Source: Hymenobacter sp. GOD-10R
Lineage (GTDB): Bacteria > Bacteroidota > Bacteroidia > Cytophagales > Hymenobacteraceae
Assembly: GCF_035609205.1 (NCBI RefSeq)
Contig: NZ_CP141184.1
Coordinates: 3,562,501 to 3,626,500, forward strand
DNA: 64,000 bases
Direction of reading: 5' to 3'
The position numbers and the translations under genes were made by a program. Shown here piece by piece: positions 37,741 to 45,817 of this stretch (position 1 is the stretch's first letter; each line of letters begins with the position of its first letter). The notes under the pieces were generated by a model. The model saw only the letters and a list, made by a program, of their open reading frames with translations, was not told the origin of the DNA and did not search any database.

Positions 37741-38916
37741 CTACCGGGCATCAGCCATCAGCTCGTCCATAGCCACGAATCGTGGCTGGATCTTGGTGCC
37801 TTCCCGCAGGTCCTGCACCCCTTCGTACACGATTTTCTGCCCGGGCTTCAGGCCGCTTTTCACCACGTAGTAGTCCGAAAGGCGTGTTTGAGGAATGAAG
37901 GCTTGCATCTTCACTTTGTTGGCTTCATCGACCACGAAGACGTAGTTTTTATCCTGAATCTCGAACACAGCTTTCTGGGGCACGAGCACCACGTTGTGGA
38001 TGGGGTTCGTCAGGCGCACGCGGCCGGTGGCGCCGTGCTTGAGCAGCTTTTCGGGGTTCGGGAATTGTGCCCGAAAAGCAATGGAGCCGGTGTTTTCCTC
38101 GAATTCGTTTTCCTGGGTTTGGATCTTGCCGGGGTACGCATAGGGTGTGCCATCGGCTAGCAGCAGTGTTACTTCGCTATCACCCGGCCGGGCTTTGTTC
38201 TGCTGGCGGGTCTTGGCGTATTCTAGGTACTCGTTTTCTGCTACGTTGAAGTAAGCGTACACGGCACTGGGGTCCGAAACGGTGGTGAGCAGCGTGCCAT
38301 CGGCTATCAGGCTACCGGCTTTCAGCGGAATCCGGTCCACAAGGCCGTCGAAAGGTGCCCGTACCAAGGTGTACGATAGGTTCAGGGCCGCCGTGTTGCG
38401 CAAGGACTGCGCCTCGGCAATACCCGCCTGCGCCGCCTTCAGCTTCGACTGCGCCACGGCTAGCTCGCTGGGTGAGATGATGTCCTTCTCCACCAGCATC
38501 TTCACCCGATCGAGCTCTAGCTGAATCACCCGGGCTTGGGCTTGGGCGTTGTTATAAGCCGCCTGGGCCTTGGCTACTTGCGAGCGAAACTCAGCGTCGT
38601 TGATGCGAAAGAGCGGCTGTCCTTTCTTCACCGGGCGCCCTTCATCTACATAAATCTGCTCCAAAAAGCCAGCGACCCGGGCGCGTAGCTCCACGTTGCG
38701 TACTGATTGAATATCAGCCACATAGTCGTGGTGCAAGACCGTGTCCTGCGACGCCAGCTCCGTGACGGGCAATACTGGTGCAGACGGAGCTTTCTGGGTG
38801 TCGGCTTGGCTTTTCTCACCGCAGCCAGCCAGCGAGATACCGAGGAGAGAAACAACAACCCAGGCAAACTGGGTAAGGCGAGTAGCGGGCATAAGAAGTT
38901 TAGAATGAAGGCTCAT
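37741..38916 (-). CDS. RND periplasmic adaptor (MFP) lipoprotein
   Basis: 391 residues from the ATG at 38916, where a lipoprotein signal ends LGISLAGC (Cys 32); ATG 38892 is an alternative and the frame extends to 38976. Barrel-sandwich/lipoyl halves (VELRARVAGFLEQIYVDEGRPVKKGQPLF; APFDGLVDRIPLKAGSLIADG) flank a helical hairpin, and a membrane-proximal domain ends the protein. This is AcrA/MexA type. It bridges the pump to the OMF. Short hairpin 37703-37728 lies in the gap to the pump gene. Confidence 0.92.
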   Translation of the reverse strand: MSLHSKLLMPATRLTQFAWVVVSLLGISLAGCGEKSQADTQKAPSAPVLPVTELASQDTVLHHDYVADIQSVRNVELRARVAGFLEQIYVDEGRPVKKGQPLFRINDAEFRSQVAKAQAAYNNAQAQARVIQLELDRVKMLVEKDIISPSELAVAQSKLKAAQAGIAEAQSLRNTAALNLSYTLVRAPFDGLVDRIPLKAGSLIADGTLLTTVSDPSAVYAYFNVAENEYLEYAKTRQQNKARPGDSEVTLLLADGTPYAYPGKIQTQENEFEENTGSIAFRAQFPNPEKLLKHGATGRVRLTNPIHNVVLVPQKAVFEIQDKNYVFVVDEANKVKMQAFIPQTRLSDYYVVKSGLKPGQKIVYEGVQDLREGTKIQPRFVAMDELMADAR

Positions 38917-38982
38917 AGCACGTGCATCAAGCAGGCTACCGTAAGATTTAGATAGTTCAGAAGTATTCGGCGGCACCTAGCT

Positions 38983-39303
38983 TCACTCCGAAGACACGAG
39001 CAAGTCGGAGGCGGCAGTGCGGAGCCGGTCGGGGCTAGTTTGGGCTCTTAGGCTATCCGTGCGCAGGTGGTCGGCTTGACAACGGGCTAGCATTGTGCGC
39101 GTTAGGCGCAGCTCCTCTGCCATCGTCGACTGATCATCATCGTCAGCTTCGTCATCGTCTTCCTCTTGCCACGTGGCTAATCCTTTCGGCAGCACATCTT
39201 TGTACTGCAAGGCAACTAGGTAGCAGTTGAAGCCAGTGGAGAGCAAGAGAGCACCGATCAGCAGCCAAATCAGCACCGAATAGCGGTTGTCTATTTGCAT
39301 CAA
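38983..39303 (-). CDS. Small membrane protein with acidic cluster, in the efflux operon
   Basis: 106 residues (or 105 from an ATG one codon in). One N-terminal transmembrane helix (SVLIWLLIGALLLSTGFNCYLVAL), then an acidic cluster rich in Glu and Asp (about residues 47-58, EEDDDEADDDD) and a helical C-terminal part (AEELRLTRTMLARCQADHLRTDSL). No family is recognised. It is on the same strand, 66 nt ahead of the adaptor start, after the terminator of the two-component genes. Its place suggests an accessory or sensing role for the pump, which is inference. Confidence 0.6.
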   Translation of the reverse strand: MMQIDNRYSVLIWLLIGALLLSTGFNCYLVALQYKDVLPKGLATWQEEDDDEADDDDQSTMAEELRLTRTMLARCQADHLRTDSLRAQTSPDRLRTAASDLLVSSE

Positions 39304-39380
39304 TTCACGGGTTGGTGTGCTGCAAAGGACTTACGACAACATTAGAACGGTCTGAGAAGGACATTAGAAAACATTAAAAA

Positions 39381-39422
39381 AGCACCAGGGGCTAGCCCTC
39401 GGAAGAGCTAGCCCCTGGTGCT
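39381..39422 (-). terminator. Terminator of the two-component operon
   Basis: Perfect 16-bp stem (AGCACCAGGGGCTAGC at 39381-39396 with 39407-39422). On the minus strand it is followed by a T6 run. Confidence 0.85.
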
Positions 39423-39462
39423 GACCAAGAAGCGGATAACGTACGTGGAGAGCAGCGTTCCG

Positions 39463-40836
39463 CTACTTGGCCTCGGCCGCTGGCAACCGCACTGTGGCGG
39501 TAGTGCCCTTGCCCGGCGCCGATTCGAGGAGCAATTGTCCGGCGTGTAGCTGCACAATCTTGCGGGTAATGGGCAGACCTAGGCCGTAGCCGAGAGTGTG
39601 CTTGCCGTTTTCGCCACGGTAAAGGGGTTCGAACACGCGCCGCAGCTCTTCCTCGCTCATCCCGAGGCCAGCGTCTGCAATCTGAAGTTGTAGCTCCTGC
39701 GGCGTACGATACCCTAGCGTTACCCGAACGTCGGTTTGGGAATACTTGCACGCATTATCGAGCAGGTTGAGCACAGCCGTGGTGAGCAGCTGGGCGTTGC
39801 CAAGCACCATAAACATGTCCTCCACCGACTCGGGCAAAAACCCAAAGTCCAGCCGTAGCGGGTGCTGCGGGTACTTTGTGGAGCAAGCCGCAATAGCTTG
39901 GGTGACGCACTCATCCAAGCGCACGGGCAGGCGCCGAAACGAGGTATCGTCGGCTTTGGCCAGGGCTAGTAGTCCATTCGTCAGCGCAATGACGTGGCGA
40001 ATTTCCTCAATTGCCGAATTGATGCTTTGCTTGGCATCGGCTAGGTCGGTATCGTAGGCGGCAGAGGTTTCCAGGGTGCCGAGCAGGTTGGCTAGGGGTG
40101 TGCGCAGCTCGTGCGAGGCGTGCGACAAAAAACTCTTCTGCGACTCAAAAGCTAGCTCTAAGCCGCTGAGCATCTGGTTGAAGGTAATGGCCAAGCGCGC
40201 TATTTCGTCCCGCTGGTTGCCCTCGTGCACGCGCAAGCTCAAGTTACTAGCCGTGATGCCCTCCACTTCCGTTACGATGCGCGAAATCGGCTGCAACGAC
40301 TGTTCCACGAAGTACCAGCCGGCCAGAATGATGAGCACCAGCGTACCTAGGTTGCCCACCAGCAAGATTAGGCGCAGCTTCTCAAACTCGCGCATGCCGA
40401 ACTCATCGCGCCCCGCTACAAAGATCTGGTACGTCCGTCCTTGGTGGCGGTAATGGATTCCAACCGTTTCCAAGGCGCCCTGCCGGAAGCTCACGAGCTT
40501 TTCCTTTCCAATTCGGGCAAAATAAGCGGCATCGGATGCTGATTTACTGGCCGCCGCTGTCGAGTAAAGCATTCGGCCGTCCTGATCATAGATGCTGATG
40601 CGCTCGTCGTGCATCGTCAGCAGATCCTTGCGGTGGAAGCTGCGTAGCTTACTCTCTTGCAGATTGCCCCGCCGAATCAGGATGCTGCCTATCAAAGCGG
40701 CTTTTGCCTCCAGCCGGTGATAGTAGCGTTGTTCCCGCGACAAGGCGCTGTAGTAATACACAAACGCAGACAGGCACAGCTGAATAGCCACCACCAGCAA
40801 CGTAAACCGCAGAATCAGCTTGTTACGAATCAGCAT
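39463..40836 (-). CDS. Sensor histidine kinase of a two-component system
   Basis: 457 residues. Two transmembrane helices (about 9-30 and 157-177) enclose a periplasmic sensor loop of about 125 residues; then HAMP (about 178-230), HisKA with phospho-acceptor H242 in FLSHASHELRTPL, and HATPase_c with N-box LLDNACKYSQ, ADAGLGMSEEE and GYGLGLPITRKI. It phosphorylates the adjacent response regulator. Its start is 9 nt downstream of the regulator stop, so the two are translated from one mRNA. It lies directly upstream of the efflux set, so control of the pump is plausible. Confidence 0.93.
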   Translation of the reverse strand: MLIRNKLILRFTLLVVAIQLCLSAFVYYYSALSREQRYYHRLEAKAALIGSILIRRGNLQESKLRSFHRKDLLTMHDERISIYDQDGRMLYSTAAASKSASDAAYFARIGKEKLVSFRQGALETVGIHYRHQGRTYQIFVAGRDEFGMREFEKLRLILLVGNLGTLVLIILAGWYFVEQSLQPISRIVTEVEGITASNLSLRVHEGNQRDEIARLAITFNQMLSGLELAFESQKSFLSHASHELRTPLANLLGTLETSAAYDTDLADAKQSINSAIEEIRHVIALTNGLLALAKADDTSFRRLPVRLDECVTQAIAACSTKYPQHPLRLDFGFLPESVEDMFMVLGNAQLLTTAVLNLLDNACKYSQTDVRVTLGYRTPQELQLQIADAGLGMSEEELRRVFEPLYRGENGKHTLGYGLGLPITRKIVQLHAGQLLLESAPGKGTTATVRLPAAEAK

Positions 40837-40845
40837 CGGCCTAGC

Positions 40846-41523
40846 TTATCCTTCGCGCATCACGTAGCCCATACCTACCACGGTATGAATCAGCTTGGTA
40901 TCGTAGCCTTTGTCGAGCTTTTTGCGCAAGTAGCTCACGTACACGTCGATGACATTGGTGTTGGTATCGAAGTTCAGCTCCCACACCTTCTCGGCAATAT
41001 CTACCCGTGAGATGACCTTGCCGCGGTTCAGCAGCAAGTATTCGAGCAGGGAGTACTCTTTGGTCGTCAGGTCGATGCGCTGCCCGCCACGGGTTACCAC
41101 CTTAGACTCTAGGTTCAGTTCTAGGTCAGCGATGCGCAGCATGCGCTTCACCCCAGCCGCGTCGGAGCTACGCTTGAGCAGCACGCGCACGCGCAGCAGC
41201 AGTTCCTTGAATTCGAAGGGCTTAACCAAGTAGTCGTCGGTGCCAGCCTCGAAGCCCGTTACTTTATCGTCGAGGCTGTCGAGGGCGGTGAGCAGCAGCA
41301 CGGGCACCAACGGGTCGTCGGCGCGGATCTGCCGGCACAGCTCAAACCCATTGACGTAGGGCAAGTTCACGTCGAGAATAATCACCTCGTAGCTATTCTG
41401 GCGCAGCAGCGATTGACCCATGCGCCCGTCGTAGGCTACTTCTATTTCATAGCCTTCGTTTTCGAACCCCTTCTTAATGAAAGACGCAAGCTTCGGCTCA
41501 TCTTCAACCAATAACAATTTCAT
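40846..41523 (-). CDS. OmpR-family response regulator
   Basis: 225 residues. The receiver domain has phospho-acceptor D51 (ILDVNLPYVNG) with the acidic pocket ED (residues 7-8) and K101 (DDYLVKPFEF). A winged-helix Trans_reg_C domain follows (about 130-225; DLTTKEYSLLEYLLLNRGKVISR; YVSYLRKKLDKG). It is a DNA-binding transcription factor. It is the first gene of the regulator-kinase operon; the promoter should be between 41524 and 41620. Confidence 0.95.
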   Translation of the reverse strand: MKLLLVEDEPKLASFIKKGFENEGYEIEVAYDGRMGQSLLRQNSYEVIILDVNLPYVNGFELCRQIRADDPLVPVLLLTALDSLDDKVTGFEAGTDDYLVKPFEFKELLLRVRVLLKRSSDAAGVKRMLRIADLELNLESKVVTRGGQRIDLTTKEYSLLEYLLLNRGKVISRVDIAEKVWELNFDTNTNVIDVYVSYLRKKLDKGYDTKLIHTVVGMGYVMREG

Positions 41524-41620
41524 ATTTGACCTCCGGTGATGCCTTTGTGTACGGTAGAGGCTCGTACTTGTGTCTCGTCGTTGACCGATTACGTGAATGA
41601 AATAGAGACGCCCTAAGGTC

Positions 41621-41653
41621 AGGGTAGCGCGGAAACTCGCTCCGCGCTACCCT
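41621..41653 (-). terminator. Hairpin downstream of the aldo/keto reductase gene
   Basis: Perfect 13-bp arms (AGGGTAGCGCGGA at 41621-41633 with 41641-41653), 7-nt loop, about 50 nt beyond the reductase stop. The T-tract lies on the plus-strand side, so termination strength on the minus strand is uncertain. Confidence 0.6.
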
Positions 41654-41704
41654 GTACTTTTTCGGTTGTTCTACGCTGATAACCAGATAGACACCACTAC
41701 ACGA

Positions 41705-42694
41705 CTACCCCAAAATCTCGTTGATCTTTGCTAGCTCCTCGGGGCTGAACTGCGTGTTGTCGAGGCAGCGCAGCGAGTCGGCAAGCTGCTCGGGCTTGCT
41801 AGCCCCGATCAGCACCGAGGTCACGCGCTCATCTTTCAGTATCCAGGCCAAGGCCATCTGAGCGAGACTTTGACCGCGGGTTTGGGCAACGTCGTTCAGG
41901 CGTTGAATCTGCGACAGGCGCTCTGGGGTTAGCTGCTTCTCGGGCAACGAACCTAGGTTTTTCGCTACGCGCGAGTCATTCGGGATGCCACCCAAGTATT
42001 TGTTGGTGAGCATGCCCTGAGCCAGTGGGGAGAACGGAATACAGCCCACACCCTCCTGCCCCACTAAGTCGAGCAGGCCATCTTCCACCCACCGCTCAAA
42101 CATCGAGTACTTGGGCTGGTGGATAAGACACGGGGTACCTAGCTCCCGCAAGATGCGGAAGGCTTCGGCCGCTTCTTTAGGGCGGTAGTTGGAGATGCCC
42201 ACGTACAAGGCCTTGCCCTGACGCACGATCAGGTCGAGGGCGCCCATGGTTTCTTCCAGTGGCGTCTCCGGATCGGGGCGGTGATGGTAGAAGATATCGA
42301 CGTACTCTAGCCCCATGCGCTTGAGGCTTTGGTCGAGGCTGCTGACCAAGTACTTCTTCGAGCCCCAGTCACCGTACGGACCTTCCCACATGGTATAGCC
42401 CGCTTTGCTGGAGATAATTAGCTCATCGCGATGGGCGCGAAACTCTTCTTTCAGCACCTTACCAAAGGTTTCCTCCGCCGAGCCCGGCGAGGGGCCATAG
42501 TTATTCGCTAGGTCGAAGTGCGTGATGCCGCTGTCGAAGGCCAAGGTGAGAATACGGCGCGAGTTGGCTAGCACGTCCACGTCGCCAAAGTTCTGCCAGA
42601 GCCCCAGCGAAACGGCAGGTAACTTCAGGCCACTGCGACCGCAGCGGCGGTATTCCATGTTTTGGTAGCGGGCGGGATTCGCGAGGTACGTCAT
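41705..42694 (-). CDS. Aldo/keto reductase, YghZ (glyceraldehyde 3-phosphate reductase)-like
   Basis: 329 residues. The AKR TIM-barrel motifs are present: GSGITHFDLANNYGPSPG (catalytic Asp and Tyr; here ...DSGITHFDLANNYG), ISSKAGYTMWEGPYGDWGSKK (catalytic Lys), VDIFYHHRPDPETPLEET and YVGISNYRP. The WEGPYGDWGSKKYL stretch and start (ARYQNMEYRRCGRSGLKLP) match the YghZ/Gpr group, which reduces L-glyceraldehyde 3-phosphate and methylglyoxal with NADPH. Cytoplasmic. It is divergent from the next, small gene. Confidence 0.9.
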   Translation of the reverse strand: MTYLANPARYQNMEYRRCGRSGLKLPAVSLGLWQNFGDVDVLANSRRILTLAFDSGITHFDLANNYGPSPGSAEETFGKVLKEEFRAHRDELIISSKAGYTMWEGPYGDWGSKKYLVSSLDQSLKRMGLEYVDIFYHHRPDPETPLEETMGALDLIVRQGKALYVGISNYRPKEAAEAFRILRELGTPCLIHQPKYSMFERWVEDGLLDLVGQEGVGCIPFSPLAQGMLTNKYLGGIPNDSRVAKNLGSLPEKQLTPERLSQIQRLNDVAQTRGQSLAQMALAWILKDERVTSVLIGASKPEQLADSLRCLDNTQFSPEELAKINEILG

Positions 42695-42878
42695 GAGGGA
42701 ATGTGGTTAGAAAGATGCTTTCTGGTCCGAGGCTAGGGCGTCGGACCGGTTGTCGGCTGTGCGTGTTTGGAAAAACTAGGCGGATAAATCTGGCGGTAAG
42801 ATAAGGTGACTTGCCAGATTCAGAAGCGCCTGCCTTGTTTGTTAGGCCTGAGCACCGTTACTACTACCGCCTATTGCT

Positions 42879-42886
42879 TATTTTTG
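42879..42886 (+). promoter_or_regulatory. Possible -7 box before the small gene / nuclease pair
   Basis: TATTTTTG fits TAnnTTTG and lies 38 nt before the ATG at 42925. A matching -33 TTG at proper spacing is not obvious. Confidence 0.35.
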
Positions 42887-42924
42887 ATGTCCTAGCTTTC
42901 CATTTCCAAACACATTCCATTCGT

Positions 42925-43104
42925 ATGAGCCTGTTTGATACGTTTGCGCATCTGTCTTCCGGCAACAAGATTCTGGAGGCCGAAGAAATTCTTAAGAAGC
43001 TGGAGGCCACCGAGCTAACGCCCGAGCAGCTCTCCTTAGTAACGCGCCTGCACGAGCTGTTGCGACAGCTCGACAGCAATAACACGATGGGCTTATTTTT
43101 GTAA
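42925..43104 (+). CDS. Small hypothetical protein, 59 residues
   Basis: From the ATG at 42925 (MSLFDTFAHLSSGNKILEAEEILKKLEA); the frame is open upstream to 42811. It is mainly helical and amphipathic (ILEAEEILKKLEATELTPEQLSLVTRLHELLRQLDS), with a short hydrophobic end (TMGLFL). No family is recognised. The nuclease-like gene begins 18 nt downstream, so the two are probably one transcript and possibly partners. Confidence 0.6.
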   Translation: MSLFDTFAHLSSGNKILEAEEILKKLEATELTPEQLSLVTRLHELLRQLDSNNTMGLFL

Positions 43105-43122
43105 GCAACGGCCGCTGGGCTT

Positions 43123-43749
43123 ATGAACGATCCTGAAATTCGTGCGCTACTTTACCCGCTGCTGCAAGACGGCGTGTACGTAGATGAGCTGCCCACCGGC
43201 ACCACCCGCGCCGACGTGGTGCACATTACGCCCACGTTTATGCACTGCTACGAGGTGAAGGGCGACGCGGACACGCTCAAGCGGGTGCTGCCGCAGCTCA
43301 AATGCTACGGCGTGGTCTACGACTTGGTCACGTTCGTGGTAACGGAAAGACACGTGGAGAAGCTGCTGCCCATGCTGCCAGCCTGGGTCGGGGTGATGGT
43401 CGCGTCGGCGGAGGGCGTACGTACGCATCGGCCTGCTTTGTACAATTCGGCGGTCGAGCGGGCGCACTTAGCAGGCTTGCTCCTGCGCGAAGAGGTGCAG
43501 CAATACCTCATGACCCTAGGCCTGAAGGGCGCCAGCCAGCTAAGGCGGCGGGAACTGGTCCGCATCCTAGCCCAAACGCATTCAATCCCGCTTTCGGGCT
43601 TAGCGCAATTTGTACGCGAACGACTCATTGCCCGCATGCCTCAGCGCCTCCAGAACCGCGCCGAACGCAAGGCAGAGCGCCAACGAATAGCAGCCCGTCG
43701 GCGCAAACGCAAGAAGCACAAAGCGGCAGCTGCTGTCAAACAGCGCTAG
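43123..43749 (+). CDS. PD-(D/E)XK nuclease-like protein (sce7726/MmcB-type)
   Basis: 208 residues. The first 100 residues read as a compact restriction-endonuclease-like core: D31 in TTRADVVHIT and E44-V-K46 in HCYEVKGDADTLKRVLPQLK, i.e. D-X12-E-V-K, followed by Q58 and a YGVVYDLVTFVVTERH strand. This resembles the sce7726 and MmcB nuclease-fold families (recalled, not searched). A helical middle (about 110-165) and a very basic C-terminal tail (about 175-208, rich in Arg and Lys) would suit nucleic acid binding. It is coupled to the 59-residue gene; the target is unknown. Confidence 0.65.
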   Translation: MNDPEIRALLYPLLQDGVYVDELPTGTTRADVVHITPTFMHCYEVKGDADTLKRVLPQLKCYGVVYDLVTFVVTERHVEKLLPMLPAWVGVMVASAEGVRTHRPALYNSAVERAHLAGLLLREEVQQYLMTLGLKGASQLRRRELVRILAQTHSIPLSGLAQFVRERLIARMPQRLQNRAERKAERQRIAARRRKRKKHKAAAAVKQR

Positions 43750-43833
43750 AAACTACTGTTACCCTGCTAGCATCGTAGGTATCTGATTATCTGAGATTTT
43801 TGCTCGGCTGATATTCGTGCTATCTTGAGCCAT

Positions 43834-45084
43834 ATGATCAGAAATATACTCCTACTTTGCCTGCCTTTATTAGTGGTCGGAGCACAAGTCAGCGCCCAAA
43901 ACGGCTGCACCGATTCTAGGGCCTCCAACTACAGTGCAGGCGCAACAGTCAACGATGGTTCCTGCCAGTACACGGCTACCTCCACCTTGCTACTCACCAA
44001 AGCACCACTGCCGAGCGCAGTGATTGAAAGCTCCGGCTTGCAGTACACCGACCAGCGCCTGTGGACGTTCAACGATAGCGGCAACGACCCCATCCTCTAT
44101 CGCCTCGACCCCAACCTAGCTACCATTCAGCAGCAGGTGCGCGTTAGCAATTTCATCAACGTGGACTGGGAAGATATTGCGGCTGATGCGCAGTACCTCT
44201 ACATCGGCGACTTCGGCAACAACAACGGTGACCGGCGCGACCTGCGTATTCTGCGCGTCCGCAAAGCGGCCATCGGCACGGGTACCACGGAAGAGGTGGC
44301 GGCAGAGGCTATCCAGTTCAGCTACCCCGACCAAACCAACTTCAACCCCGGCACCAACAACCACAACTTTGATTGTGAGGCTTTTTTCTTCGCCAACGAC
44401 TCACTGCACCTGTTCACGAAGAACTGGGCCGACCTGAAGACTACCTACTACACCGTGCCCGCCACGCCTGGTACGCACGTTGCTCGCCGCCGGGGTAGCT
44501 TCAACGTTAACGGCCTAATTACCGCCGCCGACCTCAACGCGGCCGGCACCGAAGCTAGCTTACTTGGCTACAACCAGAACACCGGCGCTACCTTCCTGTG
44601 GCTGCTATTCGATTTCCCGAGTACTAGCTTTTTGCAGGGCAATAAAAGGAGAATAGAGCTTCCGAACGCGCTGACCATCGGGCAGGCCGAAGGCCTCACG
44701 TTCACGAGTCGCTATACGATGTTGTTGTCCAACGAGCGGGTGTCGGTGGGGCCACTTACCATTCCGGCGCGACTCTACGAGCTGAACGCCAGTCAGTGGC
44801 TAGCCCCTGTTATCACCACGGCTAATAAGCAGTCGCAACTCAACAGCTTCACACTCTTTCCAAACCCTGCCAGTCGCACGCTACACATTCAGAGCCAGGA
44901 AGGATTTGCTCCTAATACCAGCGTTGTACTTCAAGACCTTCAAGGGCAAACCGTTTTGACCTCTACTCTTGCTTCCGGCAACCTCGATCATACCATTGAC
45001 ATTCAACCGGTTGCTGCAGGAACTTATTTACTAAGAATTCAGTCCGACAAAGTTGTTTTCGTAAGAAAACTAGCAGTACAGTGA
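43834..45084 (+). CDS. Secreted T9SS cargo protein (type A sorting domain)
   Basis: 416 residues from the ATG at 43834 (an in-frame TTG at 43825 is an alternative). Signal peptide MIRNILLLCLPLLVVGAQVSAQ. A Cys-containing repeat follows (NGCTDSRASNYSAGATVNDGSCQY, as in many Bacteroidota surface proteins with GCTDxxAxNYxxxA repeats). A beta-propeller-like domain comes next (LWTFNDSGNDPILYRLDP, DWEDIAADAQYLYIGDFGNN), then a C-terminal sorting domain of about 80 residues (FTLFPNPASRTLHIQ ... GTYLLRIQS ... KLAVQ). It should be exported by T9SS. Function beyond that is unknown. Confidence 0.85.
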   Translation: MIRNILLLCLPLLVVGAQVSAQNGCTDSRASNYSAGATVNDGSCQYTATSTLLLTKAPLPSAVIESSGLQYTDQRLWTFNDSGNDPILYRLDPNLATIQQQVRVSNFINVDWEDIAADAQYLYIGDFGNNNGDRRDLRILRVRKAAIGTGTTEEVAAEAIQFSYPDQTNFNPGTNNHNFDCEAFFFANDSLHLFTKNWADLKTTYYTVPATPGTHVARRRGSFNVNGLITAADLNAAGTEASLLGYNQNTGATFLWLLFDFPSTSFLQGNKRRIELPNALTIGQAEGLTFTSRYTMLLSNERVSVGPLTIPARLYELNASQWLAPVITTANKQSQLNSFTLFPNPASRTLHIQSQEGFAPNTSVVLQDLQGQTVLTSTLASGNLDHTIDIQPVAAGTYLLRIQSDKVVFVRKLAVQ

Positions 45085-45097
45085 CAGTCAAAGTCAA

Positions 45098-45136
45098 CCT
45101 AGCTTACACCTAGGCGGCTACGAGGTTAAGCTAGGT
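45098..45136. terminator. Hairpin between the T9SS cargo and cupin genes
   Basis: Perfect 10-bp arms (ACCTAGCTTA at 45098-45107 with 45127-45136) between convergent genes. No U-run. Confidence 0.45.
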
Positions 45137-45179
45137 GCAGCCTGCTCGCCGTCTCGGATTCATGCGCTACACTCCCTGG

Positions 45180-45746
45180 TCAGTCCGGCTTCAAGGCGGG
45201 TCCTACGAATTGAGTGCCGTAGGATGCCGCCAGCGCTCTACGTCCCTCAACGCTTTGATCCTTCAGCTTGCTTGCCGTGCGAAAATACTCTTCCATTCTC
45301 GCGGCGGGTTGGTGCATCACAATTAAGCGGCCCGCGCCCTCGCTGGTTTTCACAAAGGCGTGCGCAGTGCCCCGCGGCACCAGCAACGTGTCGCCGACTT
45401 TTAAGCGCATTATCTCTTCTCCCGCCTGAAACTTGAACTCGCCCTCCAGCACCTGAAACCATTCATCACAGTTGTCGTGCTTGTGCAAAGCAGGACCTAC
45501 TTTCTCGGGCCGGAGCGTGTCGAAAATCACACAACGGCCCTCCGTATCTTTCTCCGACACTTTGACCAAGAAAGTGGCATCCATAAATTGAAAAGGCGCA
45601 TTTGCACGATCAGCTCCAGCGCGCACCAGCACACTCTTTTGGGGCAACAGTTTACCCTTAGCCCCCTGGCCTATACTTAGCCAAGATGGGCGGATGGAAC
45701 TAGCTGGAACCACTAAAGCCAAACTGAGAAAATTGCGACGTTGCAT
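45180..45746 (-). CDS. Tat-exported cupin protein, tandem copy 1
   Basis: 188 residues from the ATG at 45746 (MQRRNFLSLALVVPASS), a twin-arginine-like RRxFL start; the frame reaches 45788 upstream. Cupin motif 1 is GPALHKHDNCDEWFQVLEGEF and motif 2 GDTLLVPRGTAHAFVK, giving a His/Glu metal site. It is closely related to the neighbour at 45818 and, more distantly, to the cupin at 17.5 kb. Tat export implies folding and metal loading before transport. The substrate is unknown. Confidence 0.8.
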   Translation of the reverse strand: MQRRNFLSLALVVPASSIRPSWLSIGQGAKGKLLPQKSVLVRAGADRANAPFQFMDATFLVKVSEKDTEGRCVIFDTLRPEKVGPALHKHDNCDEWFQVLEGEFKFQAGEEIMRLKVGDTLLVPRGTAHAFVKTSEGAGRLIVMHQPAARMEEYFRTASKLKDQSVEGRRALAASYGTQFVGPALKPD

Positions 45747-45817
45747 AAGCACCAAAGGATATGAAATCAGACGATTACAGATAAGCATGCAACTCCAATA
45801 GGCTCAATGAAGGCTGA

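Noticed and set aside
42811..42924. N-terminal extension of the 59-residue protein
   Set aside because: The extension has unrelated composition and would cover the candidate -7 box; the ATG at 42925 is a better start.
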